Shown here: one piece after another, positions 20,690 through 32,863 of the stretch
Position numbering within the stretch: position 1 is the first letter of the stretch
Layout: every line of letters starts with the position of its first letter
NCBI GenBank assembly: GCA_003254905.1
Contig: QANU01001262.1
Span: 700,485-764,484, forward strand
Origin: Nissolia schottii
Taxonomy: Eukaryota; Streptophyta; Magnoliopsida; Fabales; Fabaceae
Direction: 5' to 3'
DNA length: 64,000 nucleotides
Translations under genes and position numbers: made by a program
The notes under the pieces: generated by a model
Seen by the model: only the letters and a program-made list of their open reading frames with translations
What the model was told of the DNA's origin: nothing
Database searches by the model: none

Positions 20690-21460
20690 ATATGGATACC
20701 CCCTCACAGCAAACTCACCCCTGTTTCCTTGTCCTCAAAACTCTCTATCCCTGACCTTCCTAAATCCTGTAAAAAGACTCTAGCCTCAAAAATTGATAGC
20801 CTTATAGAATACTCTTATACTCTGCCAAGAGCACAGATCGAGTCCGTACTTCTTCCTCTACTTAGCCCATATAATGTCTTTAGATGTAAAATGTCTAACT
20901 TTATGTGGCCATAGAGAAAGTTAATTTCTACTCCCCGACTGGGAGTTAAAGAATATATCTAAACAACAAGGCTGGACCAATGTGCCCTAGTGGCCACACA
21001 AGCAGAACAATATGTAAATCTAGAGATTAACCCTCTCTCATCAAGAATTGAAGGACTGAAGGCTATGTAAAAAGGTTGGATCAGTTGTTGAAAGAATATG
21101 ACCAAGAGAGGTTAGCAGAGATCGCAGCAAAACACGAAGAAGAAAAGTCCCTGGAAGACCAAAATCTCTCTCCTAGTCATGAAGCCATGCACCATTGCTT
21201 CAAAGACAAAAGACCAGTCAAAGAAGTCGTCACTTTACTAAAGTTGTCAGCAAATGCTTTAATAAAGTTGTTGGTTGCCACTGTAAAAATGTACTAAAGC
21301 TTATCCACTTAGGCTACGTGTATGGTGTAAAATAAGCTGCTACCTCATAAGCTTATCCACTCAGTTTGTCGATTTGTAGGGATTGCCTTCTATAAATAGA
21401 GGCCTCCCATTTCATAGTAAGATCATCGAACATTAAGAAAAATAAAATCCTTTGTACTCA
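20690..21460 (+). mobile_element. Probable endogenous pararetrovirus (Caulimoviridae-like) fossil fragment
   Basis: Coding-like sequence on the plus strand, rich in Lys/Glu/Gln in its 3' part (for example ERLAEIAAKHEEEKSL), is followed by a non-coding stretch with a strong TATA box (TATAAATAGAGGCCTCCC at 21391). After that comes a leader-like GATCATCGAACATTAAG. An ORF end followed by a 35S-type promoter and leader is the arrangement near the end of caulimovirid genomes. The coding part is broken in several places, so the copy looks old. An LTR-element promoter region is the main alternative. No reverse transcriptase is visible. Confidence 0.4.
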
Positions 21461-22395
21461 AAACCCTTCCATGGCTTTCTAAACTTCTCTCATTCCTGAA
21501 AACCTGATTCTTTATATCAATTCATGCTCTCGTTTATTATTTTTTTTACTTGAAAAATTTTATTCAATGTGACTTAAACTTAGAACCTCGTGTATATTAC
21601 TTAAACTCTTCCTACTAAACCAATCTTACTCACTTTGTTTAACAAGATATGATAATATCTTCATTTACATTTAACAATTATAAATAAATAAGTGAAATAT
21701 AACACCATACAACATACCATTAAAGCTAATAAGATTGATCTGTGATAAGTATATTGATAATGAGTTTAAAGCCAATGAAGTTCAAATCTCATTATCCGAA
21801 AAAAAAAATACTGCCCCTCCTCTTTTTTTTGTCCTTTTTTTCGAAACCCACCACTCTCAAAATGAAGTAAACTACACTCTACTGTTGAAGCAGGTCAGCA
21901 GCTCAAATGGATGGAGTTCTTGAGAAGCTTAAATGAGTTTTCCATATGTAAAACGGTACACGTCTTTGAACAAAGATGATACTGATAAAACTTAACTACC
22001 TACCCTGCCATGTTTTCAGATGATCACCTCAGAAGACATTGTCGTTTCGTTTAATTATAGATGTATGCCACACGAGACTAAAGTTGACGGCATTGACTTC
22101 TATCAGTCACACTTATAGTTAACTGACAATGATTAAAAGCAAACAATTTCTCTTATTAGAGACCAAAACCATTTTTTTTAATAGAGGATAAAATAAAAAT
22201 TTGCGACTTGTTAAAAAAATTTATTCACCTTACCTAAGAGATGATAGACTAATTTTCATAGCATCTTTCACCCGAGCTGAGAGTTGAGAGACAAATTTTT
22301 CAAAGTGGGTCCAATGCCTAAGTGATAATCCCTTCATATGATTATTTTTTTTTTAGAGAATACGCTACTTGACCGTAATTGATTGAGAGAAATAT
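21461..22395. other. Intergenic DNA
   Basis: AT-rich, no gene supported. The open frame at 21735-21923 shows no domain. Confidence 0.5.
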
Positions 22396-22554
22396 TTTCA
22401 GAATGAAAAATGCTCCATGTACACCCATAAACCATACACCCGTATATACACCAGTCTTTTATACGTTTTTATGCACAATTAATGATAATTATACGTATAG
22501 CGTATAACTATACACAACGCGCGCGGCCAATCTCGAACTCGTTCTCGTCGTCGT

Positions 22555-22625
22555 TTTCGCCCATCATCTTCAACCTCTCGTCGTCGTCGTCGTCGTCGTC
22601 GCCGTTGTCGTCGTCGTCATCAGCA
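22555..22625. repeat. (TCG)n/(CGT)n microsatellite
   Basis: TCGTCGTCGTCGTCG-type repeats inside the left part of the Mutator-like element. They create Asp-rich or Arg-rich artefact frames that should not be called genes. Confidence 0.85.
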
Positions 22626-22887
22626 TCAGCATCCTCTGTCCTCCTCTGAACCAAAACGCGAGCTCCATGGAAACCACAGTCCTCCATGGAAATCAAAGTC
22701 GCAAGTACAATTCGACAATCAAAGCGTATACAATCGTAATCTCATTTAGTTAGTGATCGAAAATGATAATACAAGAATCTGTGGCAATTTTTCGTCATTT
22801 TTTGATGAATTCCATGGAGAATTTTTGATTTGGTGACGTTGCTGTGAAATTACAGTGTTCTGAAGTTTTATAACACAGAAAATAAAA

Positions 22888-23760
22888 TGTGCAAACTTTA
22901 TATGGGCGTATGTGCAAACATTAAGTGAACATATGTGCAAACATTATTCACAGGGCCATAGAAATGTTTTTGTTAAGGGAGATGATGTGCATTTTGGCAC
23001 ATTCTCAACATTTCAACAAATAATCCATAAAACACTATAATTTATTGACACAAATTGAATTTTTATTTACTATATGATTAAATATTAGATTGTGTAATAT
23101 AATCATTATTTGTGTATCACAAATGCATAAAAATGCAGAATTTGATGTACTGCAGAATTGTGCAAACTTTATATGGGCATATGTGCAAACATTAAATAGG
23201 CGTATGTGCAAACATTATCACAGGTCACAGGTTTTGTCTTTGTTGGGTAAGAGGATGTGCATTTTGGCACATTTTCAACCTTTCAACAATTGATTCATAA
23301 ATATTATAAATATTTTCACACAATTTTTTACATATTGCCATAATAAACATTAGATGATGTGATATAAGCATTATGTGTTTGTCACAAATGCATAAAAATG
23401 CAGAATTTGATGTACTGCAGAATTGTGCAAACTTTATATGGGCATATGTGCAAACATTAAATGGGCGTATGTGCAAACATTATCACAGGTCACAGGTTTT
23501 GTCTTTGTTGGGTAAGAGGATGTGCATTTTGGCACATTTTCAACCTTTCAACAATTGATTCATAAATATTATAAATATTTTCACACAATTTTTTACATAT
23601 TGCCATAATAAACATTAGATGATGTGATATAAACATTATGTGTTTGTCACAAATGCATAAAAATGCAGAAATTGATGTACTGCAGAATAGTGCAAACTTT
23701 ATATAGGCATATGTGCAAACATTATGGGCAGAATGTGCAAACATTATCACAGGTCACAGG
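22888..23760. repeat. About 265-bp tandem repeat, roughly 3.2 units
   Basis: The phrase GTGCAAACTTTATATGGGC starts units at about 22888, 23159, 23424 and 23689 (last unit truncated and slightly changed), giving periods of 271, 265 and 265. The two middle units are almost identical; the first is more diverged. Each unit holds several TATGTGCAAACATTA phrases and the inverted repeat ATGTGC-attttg-GCACAT. The near-identity of the middle units points to recent duplication within the transposon. Confidence 0.9.
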
Positions 23761-23953
23761 TCACAGCATAAATTATGTATATCTTGTTCCTTTCCTTCTT
23801 CTTCCTTCTTCCTTCTTCCTGTCAATTATGCTTTGGTTTTTTTTGAACTTTTTCTTTTTCAGTTAAAATATGATAACAAGCAGCAACATCTTCAATCACT
23901 CATCTCTCTAACAAATCTTAGATCTTGCGCATGAAATCACAAAGAACGACGAG

Positions 23954-24016
23954 GTCGAAGAGAACGTCGGGGTCGAAGAGAACGTCGGGGTCGAAGAGAA
24001 CGACGAGGTCGAAGAG
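23954..24016. repeat. 18-bp tandem repeat
   Basis: GTCGAAGAGAACGTCGGG is repeated about 3.5 times, with small changes, near the right end of the Mutator-like element. Read on the minus strand it gives a repeated Arg-Pro-Arg-Arg-Ser-Leu artefact. Confidence 0.85.
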
Positions 24017-24191
24017 GACGACGAGCAATGAATAACGAAAATTTTCGAGAAAGAGAATGAAATGTGGGTTCACGCGCGTGTTGGTGAGAGTGGGAGAAAG
24101 AGTGGATGAAACGGTTATTTGTGTATTCTAATACGGGTGTATGTATGGTGTATGATATATGGGTGTACATGTAGCATAACTGTTTCAGAAT

Positions 24192-25045
24192 TTAAAACAA
24201 TTCAATGAGAGTGGTTAAACAAGTAAAATGAAAGAAAAATCGCTCATTTATTTAATGGTTAAAAATCATGTGAAATTATTATAACAAATTTTTTGACAAA
24301 AAGATTTTAGTAATAAAATATTTTTTTGGAACACATGAAATTCAAGATATCAAAATGAAGACCATGTATTTAAGCAATGTTGTCCAAAGTTAACTTAAAA
24401 AAAAAAAAATCTTATTAAAACAAAGTGTAAAATCAAAATAAAAAAGGCGCAAGTTATGTACATATAAAGAATATAACATAAAATTAATGTTTGTACTTAT
24501 TTTAAGTCATATTTGATTCCTAAATCCACACAAACATTACAACTCATATAAATACAATTCACAAGTTATAAATAAAATAGATTAATAATTAAAACGATAA
24601 CATTTTTATGAAAAGAAAAAAAAAATAATTAAATTTGTTAAAATTACCTCCCCTATAAACTGTGAGAAAAATATTTTTATTTCAATAAGTGATAAACTCG
24701 TAATCACTAATTATTATTGAGAAATGTTATTTTGAATAAAATACAACCACTTTTATAAACAATAAGACAAAGTCTCAAATACTCACTACAATATCTGTCT
24801 CCTTCGTGGTTATATTTTGTTTGTTAATCTCATCATTATTTATGGAGTGCAACGCGTCTTGTTCTACAACTATTACAAAGACACAATAGAGAGATGAGTT
24901 ATTCTTCGTCAGATGTTGGAGAACATGGAACCAGGAAAACCAAAAAATACATAATTCCGACACCAAATTAACTTAAAACATTAATTGGATGTGCTTCCCC
25001 AAGTGCGAACGGTGGCACCTCTGTTCTCTGTTCTCTCACATCTAT
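24192..25045. other. Intergenic DNA downstream of CXE copy 4
   Basis: AT-rich; contains the 3' flank of the minus-strand esterase at its right end. No other gene recognised. Confidence 0.5.
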
Positions 25046-26035
25046 TCACTGCCGAAGGAAATCAGCAACGAGCTTGATCAATCTCTTGGAACTCTCTGAC
25101 TCCAAATCGAACATGTAATAAGCATGACCCTCCTCTCTCTCCTCAAAGAACTGCACCTCCCCTTTCCACCCACTCTCCTTCACTTGCTCATAGTACAACA
25201 CTCCCCTGTCCCTCAACAGCTGATCCCTCCCACCAACAGAGACAAACATCTTCGTACACCCCAGCGCAGCCAAACTGGGTGCTCCGGGAGCAAAGGGGTT
25301 AATCATAGGGTTATCAATCCCGCCAGGCGCATCAGGGTAGACGAAGTTCCAAATCAGATACCCCAAACTCTGCTCATGCCCTTCAACGGGTTCAGACCCA
25401 ACGGGCTGGGACCCACAGAAGAAAGGTTGGTTGAGATAAGCGCCGTAGAGCTTGACACCGCAGGGCAACTCTTCAACGCCGGCGCGCATGGCGACGTTAT
25501 GGACAATGTTGGCGCCGCTGCTGTCGCCGCCGATGAAGATTCTTTCGAAATCGCCGTGGCTGACGAGCCAAGTGTCGCCGCGGCCGTTGAGGTGGGCTGC
25601 ATGAGATGCGACCCATTTGAGACCATCCCAGCAGTCTTCGTATGCTGCGGGGAGGTAATGCTCAGGGGCTTTCCTGTGTTCAACGGAGACGATGATGACG
25701 TTTGCTTGGGAAGCTACGCGGTTGCAGTAGGCGTGGTGGTGGCGGGCGAAGGCTGATTCGCCGCACAGGGCGCCACCGTGGAAGTAGACCAGGATGGGGA
25801 GCTTTTGGTTGTTGGGTTGGGTGAGTTTTGGAAGGAAGAGGCGAGCGGGGAGGAGAGGGTTGAGTGAGAAGATGATGTCTTTGGAAGAGACAGAGGTGGC
25901 AGGGTCTTTGGGTGAGGGTGGGACCCTTGGTTCGTTTCTTGGGCGCTCTATGGTGCCGTCGTTGTAGACGTATATGAAGGTGGGGATCTGTGACACTATC
26001 TCCTTGCTCATGGTCGTGGTTTCTGTCGAGGCCAT
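25046..26035 (-). CDS. Carboxylesterase, CXE/HIDH-like (copy 4)
   Basis: An intact single-exon gene of 329 aa. The start is the ATG at 26035 (MASTETTTMSKE); the open frame extends further upstream only from a TTG. The alpha/beta-hydrolase signatures are HGGA at 86-89 in YFHGGALCGESAF, Ser172 in GGDSSGAN, Asp271 in GGRDQLLRDRGV and His304 in EEGHAYYMF. The VPPSPKDPATSVSSKDIIF N-terminal block and the DAPGG-DNPMINPFAPGAPSL block are family hallmarks. It is closest to copy 3 but inverted with respect to it. The Ser nucleophile argues for carboxylesterase activity; the substrate is unknown. Confidence 0.94.
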   Translation of the reverse strand: MASTETTTMSKEIVSQIPTFIYVYNDGTIERPRNEPRVPPSPKDPATSVSSKDIIFSLNPLLPARLFLPKLTQPNNQKLPILVYFHGGALCGESAFARHHHAYCNRVASQANVIIVSVEHRKAPEHYLPAAYEDCWDGLKWVASHAAHLNGRGDTWLVSHGDFERIFIGGDSSGANIVHNVAMRAGVEELPCGVKLYGAYLNQPFFCGSQPVGSEPVEGHEQSLGYLIWNFVYPDAPGGIDNPMINPFAPGAPSLAALGCTKMFVSVGGRDQLLRDRGVLYYEQVKESGWKGEVQFFEEREEGHAYYMFDLESESSKRLIKLVADFLRQ

Positions 26036-27482
26036 TTCAATTGCTAATGCAAACTCTACACTGCAGTGACACTTAACTGGGATGACTACGCACCTCAAGT
26101 TTCATATATTGGACAAGGGTATGAACTAATTAAGGATTAGGTTTACTCCTGGCCTGGGGATGATAAATTCAGTTAAAAAGATGAGATTTGGTGGAATGAC
26201 ACGATGACACGACACCAAGAATTTAGTCTAATCTCTTTACCCATTAGTAATTTCATTTTAGTCAAACAGTATAAAATGAAATATTTTGATGAGGAAAGAT
26301 AATATTCATTTCTTTTTACGTTAAGTGTTATTTGAGAGACATATATGGTATAAGAACATATATGGTATAAGAAGAGTGTTATTTGTACATTTATATTGGT
26401 GTAAAAACTAAATCTATCCTCTTATAGATATCATAAGGCTTACCCTGGTATCACATGACGAAATACATTCAAATCGTATAAATGTTATACAAATGGAGTA
26501 TGTTTTTGGGTGGATGTATGTACCTCTTCTAACTTTTTTCTTTTATATATATTTAATTCACGATTAATTAAATGGACTCATCTCAATGATTCTACGAGGT
26601 ACGTGCACTTCAATCTTTCTTTCGTTATTTCATGCTTTGTCACTGAATTATTTTTTTTTTTTTGATATAACGTAAATTGTTTGAAGCGTTTGTTTTGAGG
26701 TTTGAAATTATATCTACTAAAATTACATTTTTAAGAATATTATACCTTAGAATCTCAATTATTGATATTTTTAAAGTCTTGTTTGTTTAAGATTAAGATT
26801 TCTTGGGTATATATTTCGAGATTCCTTTTAAAAATTTGTTTGATTTATAATAGTACATCTTTCAAAAGTTCCTTCAGTGGCCATTTCATTTGCTAGCTAT
26901 CATGCAACCGATCACTAACAGTATCTTCGCTTGGGATGAATACCTCTAAATCTATTATTGTCAACGTGTCAAAGCAATAAAGCCACTTGTATTTGGGTGC
27001 ATGCATGTAGTAGGAAAATTGCTACACCTGTTTGTGCAGGTCACAGATATGGAAGACATTTTTCATCCTTTGTTTCCGGTCTATTGTAAGATTGTCAATG
27101 GCTCCTAAGATTGTTTTATGGGTCCACTCACAGATTGCAAACTCCATACTCTAAATGTCATTCTGGCATGGGGTGTTAGAATTACATATAATACTTAAAG
27201 ATACCAAGTAACTTTTATAATATCAAGGCAACCTTCACCCCTTAAATTAGCTTTTAAAATTTAAGTTAGGTTATTCATTTCTTAAGACCATCCATGCAAC
27301 ATGTGTGTGTGTGTGTGACTTTTCTATGCTATAAGAAAATTGCTAGTAAATACAGGCAATTCCCAAGGCTCTCAACATAACATTGACCGAGAGATAGTTT
27401 GTGTAATAATTGTCTGACTTCGTTATTTTTACAAATTAGCATTCAGAGGAAGTCCGCCACGTTCTTGAAAATTATGACTTCT
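26036..27482. other. Intergenic DNA between CXE copies 4 and 5
   Basis: Upstream region of copy 4 and AT-rich DNA, with a short (GT)n run at about 27303-27317. No gene seen. Confidence 0.5.
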
Positions 27483-27900
27483 TTATGTTAACTTATCTGC
27501 ATACTCCTTTATGTTGCTCCATTCAAGAAGAAAGGAGGCCAAGCGCTTAATCAATTTCTTGGCATTCTCAGATTCAGGATAAACATGGCCCTCCTCAGTC
27601 TCTTCGAAAAGCTCCAGCGCTCCCTTCCACTCACTATTCTTCACAGCCTCGTAATACCAAACCCCTATGTCCCTTATTTTGTCCTTGCCAGCAATACATA
27701 CTTGCGGCTTAGAACACCCAATCCCACCCAAGCTGGGTGCCCCAAGAGCAACAGGGTTTGATCACGGGGCAAACAATCCCACCAGGCGCAGAAGGGAACA
27801 CAATGTTCCATACCAAAAGCAAGTAGTCTAGGCCGGGCCCAACACCACCAAGCTCTGGCCCAATAGATCGTGAACCTTAGAAAAATGGATCTGTCTGTGT
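27483..27900 (-). pseudogene. 3' fragment of a carboxylesterase (CXE copy 5)
   Basis: The minus strand carries the last third of the family. A damaged region at 27740-27900 still shows the SAPGG and ALGAPSL landmarks. It is followed by an open frame with GCSKPQVCIAGKDKIRDIGV (Asp retained), WYYEAVKNSEWKGALELFEE, EEGHVYPESENAKK (His retained, but about four residues missing after it) and LIKRLASFLLEW. There are in-frame stops before the open part, and the oxyanion-hole and nucleophile regions are absent. It is a truncated, dead cluster member lying about 1.4 kb from copy 4. Confidence 0.85.
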
Positions 27901-28882
27901 AACAAGCTACTTGAAAGTCCGGAGCAGTTTGGGTAAATCCTATCCAGGATCCAGAAGTAATATACCAACGTATTAAAATTACTAAAATCGAACCAATTTG
28001 GGTAATGTACAGTACATGTGTAAGGAAAAAATAAAAGAAACGTTATTAAAAACGACAGCTACAAATTTACTGAAAACGAATGTTTATCCATAATCTGAGT
28101 AAAATTGGAAAAAGATAGATGGCAACAAACCAAGCTGGCCAGCCATTCAATCTTAGAAACCCCAGCAACGTATTAACTTCCACTCAATTGATCAAAGATT
28201 TCCGTTATCTTCATCAACCATTCATGATAAATATTCGAAACAAAGCAAAAAAAGGAAAAAGAAAAAAATGTTATGAGGATGTTGTTTCACTCGTTGTGTT
28301 TTGGTTTCATTTGGATAGAAAGCTCTCGATCTAAGCAGTAGTATCATTGCTTTACTGCACTCAAAATGAAGAGTGCCAAATTTTAGAAGCACGAACTGTG
28401 AATCTAGCATGCCTTGGGTGATACAAGTATTTATATGGTGTCTTTGCAACATTTACAACACAATTTCCAAGTTTAATGACTTCACACCGCAGCACAACCT
28501 ATCGCTGACGACTAACTAAATGTTATATGTACATAGAAGTGCTCGGGTAAACCTACAATAGTAAGAATTGTAATGCAAAATCAAGAGGGAAACAAAACAA
28601 CTTAACCATCACAATATTGCATGAGAAAAAACAATGTTCGTGAAGGTCATATCTGCTACATCTATCACAATGACGCTACAGCCAGAAGGGACTTACACTG
28701 CATCAGAAAGGAACGTGCATGGCCTTGGGGTCAGATTTCTCTAAGCCATGCTGTAAAGAAAATGGGAGACCTCTTTTGCTGATTCAACTAAAGGAAGAAC
28801 ATCTACCACATTCTGTACATTACAATCGGTTAGATGTCAATAATAGATCGACAGATACTACAGCTGTATGTTGGGATGGAGC
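27901..28882. other. Intergenic DNA including probable ARIA-like 3' UTR
   Basis: The minus-strand ARIA-like gene ends at 28883, so its 3' UTR should occupy the right part of this stretch. No separate gene is supported; the frames at 28119-28334 and 28222-28452 look random. Confidence 0.5.
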
Positions 28883-31800
28883 TTAATTGGCCTTTGTAAG
28901 AGCTTTGACAAAGTAACTGCAGATCTCTGGTGTTATACGCTGAATCAGATGAGCGTGTCTGCAAATAGTTGGTGCAAAAAGAAATTTAAGAAGCTTAAGA
29001 ATTAAGAAACATATAATGCAATGGTAGCAATTCTAACGAAAGAAAAAATATTATATATGGCAGCAACCAAGTTCCAAACAACTTTGCTTTACTCGACCCA
29101 CTTAAACTAATCCAGCTTATTTCAAACAAAGTCTTGCTCAAAGCCTGTCTATAACAAAATTTAAGATCCCTGTCTATCATATTTGACACAAGCAAGCAGA
29201 ATTAAATACAAATTTTGCACAAAAAATCAACAAAATGCCAGCAATACATTTAACAGGTGTCGCATCCCGTATTTGCTCCCAAACATAAATCAGTATATGG
29301 CTCTCAACATTTTCATAACTATACATCAAACCTCATTTCTGATCTTAACACTAACAAAATCATGTGAAATATGTTTTCTAGTTAGTATTAACCTTCAACA
29401 GAAAGGAGCTTTGCACTTGATGAGAGTATCATGGGTTCTTCAAGTTTTGCATAAACCATACATTTACTCTCTGTGATTCTGAAGAGCTGTTCCTTATTGA
29501 TTACTGGACATAGCAGCTCTATAAAAATATTTTAGAACTTTAACAGAATGTCATTCTTTTAGTGCCCCAAAACTTTCATTAGCTTTCTTATAGGTCAACA
29601 ACATGCTGTGCCAAACAACATAAAAGACAATGAGCAGTAAAAGTAAGTGCACCGAACTAGCCACAAAACATTGATCTCACACACACACATTCTATTCAGA
29701 TTACCTATTTACTAATTTATTATAACAAAAATCTGTTACTGCATTGCAGAGGAAGGAGATGTATCGAAGAAGCAAGCACAGGATTGAGGGAATTGGAAAG
29801 ATACCCTGGCCTTGCACTCAATTTATCGAATTGCTCCAAGATAAAAAGGATGCATGTGTGCCTCAAGGATATAGCATTAAAAGCTTCCGAAAGCTCATAC
29901 ATACTTGACACATTGTCCAGTGATATATCCTGAGATAAAACATCAAGTCAAGAGGAATCCACTTTCAAATCTAATATTAGTGAAGTAATACACGATGCTG
30001 CGAGTGTAACAAAACAATTATCTTATCTGACCTGTGCAATCGTGTATTCACATAGTCTCTTAAGTCCATCTAAAAGATACTGATCAGCTGCTCGGAGAAG
30101 ATCTTGGGCAATATCAAGAGTGACATCAACTGAACCAGTATATATAAATCTGTACCAAAATTAAATAATTAGGTATAAGTTGTTCACATCTTAAAAGTGT
30201 TTACAGCACAGCTTTCATAAAGCACACGAGTGAAGAATTTATCAGACCTCATCATCAGCTCAAAGACCTCCCATCTAATATTTGGAATCTCTATGTCCCT
30301 TGCATCCTTCTCCTGCCATGCAATAAAACAATTGTGCATATCACAGACATAAGTCTAGAACTTTCTGCTTAAAATACAGGTTTTGATTGCTATAATAAAA
30401 TTCACCATTCAATTCAATAGCCAAATCTCCAGCAAAAGTTTTCAACTTTTCATGAGATAGCCAAAGCATACAAACCAAAATCATAAGGTGAGAAATAATG
30501 TTTCTCATGAAACCAAAGTGGGGTCCGAATGGAGTTTTCTTTTCTTGGACAATAAGGTCTGATATTATGAGAAAAAGGGCATGTGTTTGGTTTCTTTATA
30601 TCTAGGAGGAGTTTGAGGGTTAGTGAAGGAGGAGACACATGAATTGATGGCACAGATCAACATAAACTCACCCTATAGCCACCGTCAAACATTGCACGAA
30701 ATGCATCTGAAGATGCAAGCAAGCAAATTCTGTGAGCATAAAACAGTTTTCCTGCAGTTAAGTACGAAAATACCAGTTAACTACAAATGTAACCTGAAGT
30801 TACAACACCACATTTCCATGAAGTCATTTTACAAGAACCAATTTTAAGGGAAAAAATATTGTGGATGAAGAGCATCAACCTTCAACCAAAAATGTAACAT
30901 CAGACAAAGTACAATTGTTTACATACTGCTCTCCTAAATAGACCTGCAAAAAGTAAAGTATAGAGGATTAAGATGTGGATCAAGATTCTTGTGCAAGTGA
31001 CAGGCATACAGTACAGCAAGACATTGATCATATTAACTACTCATTATAGGGTCAGCAGATGCTAATTAATTAGGAACCACATATTTATAAACCCATCACT
31101 GAGATACTCAAATCAACTTTAAACTTCCAAACTATCAAAACATGCCCTATAGAAAATACATGCAAACTGAAAAATGTCATTGTTGGCCACTAGCTATTAT
31201 TCGGGATCCAAGATAAGTTAAAAATTGAATAACAAAGCATTTCCAATCACTGTTAGTGATTAAAAACAGCAAATAGCCTCAACGCTAAGACTTGACTTTT
31301 TGAGCATGAGTATGTAAAATCTAATTAATTTCCCTCTATCCTCAAGAAAAGGGAAAGGACGAGAAATTTACAACAAAAACATCAGAGTGCAAAAATCCCA
31401 TTGAGATCATATGAAAATACTTTTGAAAAAACTTCTCAAACCCTTGGCAGTGCAGTCATAAAGACTGGAAAACCCAAATCTATACAAGCCTACCTGAGGT
31501 GTTGGAGAAGGGGGAGGAGCATCAACGGGAGACAGAGTCATAGCTTTGTTGGCCACCTTGAACAAAGCCACAGCACCATCAAGTTGCTGCTTAGGGCTGG
31601 ACGAGCCAAGAAGCCCAATAAGAAAATCCATACCTGCATGGACAGATGCTCAGCTTCAAATAGAACAAGCACTAAAGCGCCCACAAAGGGGATTTTATAC
31701 AACAAAAAACAACATGTGTCAAACTTATGGAAGAGATTTGATCAAGCATACCATGGTGATCAATAAATATTTTTCTTTGATCATCTGCTGAACAAAGATG

Positions 31801-32831
31801 AGCAAGAGCCAAAGCTACTCGTCTTTGGAAAGCCTTCTCTGAAACTCGCATAAGATATAACAAATGGTTGAGCACCTACAAGGACAAAAACTAATAGATT
31901 ACAAATTCGAACTAAATATAGAACTTATAGGACAAGGCTTGATTGGTGGTGTTGTATAGAATTTGTGGAACTAAAAATTGATACAGTAATAGCACCTCTG
32001 TCATTTCCACATTAATTTACAGTATAGTGTATAAATTGTAAAGTAACATGTCAAGTGACAATATGCTTACACGGCCATGTATCTTCTCTTCTAATCTTTT
32101 CAGTGTCTTCGCAACACAATCTTTAGTTGCCTGTAACAAAAACCAATTCCATATATAGATCAACATGTGTCCAAAATGAAACTATCTTTTTCCTGTACAA
32201 AATAAAGGATATGTTAAGTAAATTTGATTCCCATTGATATGTATGACCAACCAGGAACCAAAGCCAATAATATGAAATCAAAATCAATGTTCTAGGCATT
32301 GAAGAGGCAAACTTACTTGAACAATAAACTCTCCATCTAGCAATCTCTGAATTCCACCTACCCTAATAAAATCTGACACATTATCCTAGGAACAAAATTA
32401 AATAACAAGAAGAAAACAGCATGGTTAATTTTGGCTTGAAGTAACAATTTTTTTATGCAAGTAATAGAGATCTCAATTATAGAATTCTTACATTTATATC
32501 TTACCTCATTATCTGCAAGACCATAAAGAGCAAAAGCAGCGTTATGTTGCAAAGAACCATTTTTTGAGTCAAGGAGCTTCAGTAATGGGATTAAACCACC
32601 ATTGTGTGCAATACCAGCTTGGTTATGTGTATCCTGAAGTTCAAGATTAAATAATTTCATGCCAAAGAAAATGATTATGGTTTAAAAGGAACCAATAATT
32701 CAACTTACATATGGAAATAGTGCAAGATACTTCTATTTAAAAAGCTGTAATATAATATATTAATGAGATGACTTCAATGCTTAGAGCTAAGGCCAGTACA
32801 TAAAATATTTAACACTAGTATTGATGTATAG

Positions 32832-32863
<32 letters not shown>

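Larger units (their letters stand above)
22405..24182. mobile_element. Non-autonomous Mutator-like element, 1.78 kb, perfect 9-bp TSD
   Basis: TTTCAGAAT occurs at 22396-22404 and again at 24183-24191, a perfect 9-bp direct repeat as made by Mutator-superfamily elements. The inner ends are inverted repeats: ATGCTCCATGTACACCCATA on the left and ATGCTACATGTACACCCATA (reverse complement) on the right. The element has a (TCG)n block near its left end, an 18-bp GTCGAAGAGAACGTCGGG tandem near its right end, and a 265-bp tandem array between them. I see no transposase. The TIRs are related to the 155-bp MITE at 18795-18948. Confidence 0.8.

Noticed and set aside
22508-22696. Acidic minus-strand frame with an Asp run
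   Set aside because: It is produced by the (TCG)n microsatellite in the Mutator-like element.
22888-23760. CRISPR-like array
   Set aside because: The 265-bp units are continuous tandem repeats in a plant transposon, with no repeat-spacer structure.
23937-24170. Minus-strand frame with a repeated RPRRSL unit
   Set aside because: It is produced by the 18-bp tandem repeat near the transposon end.
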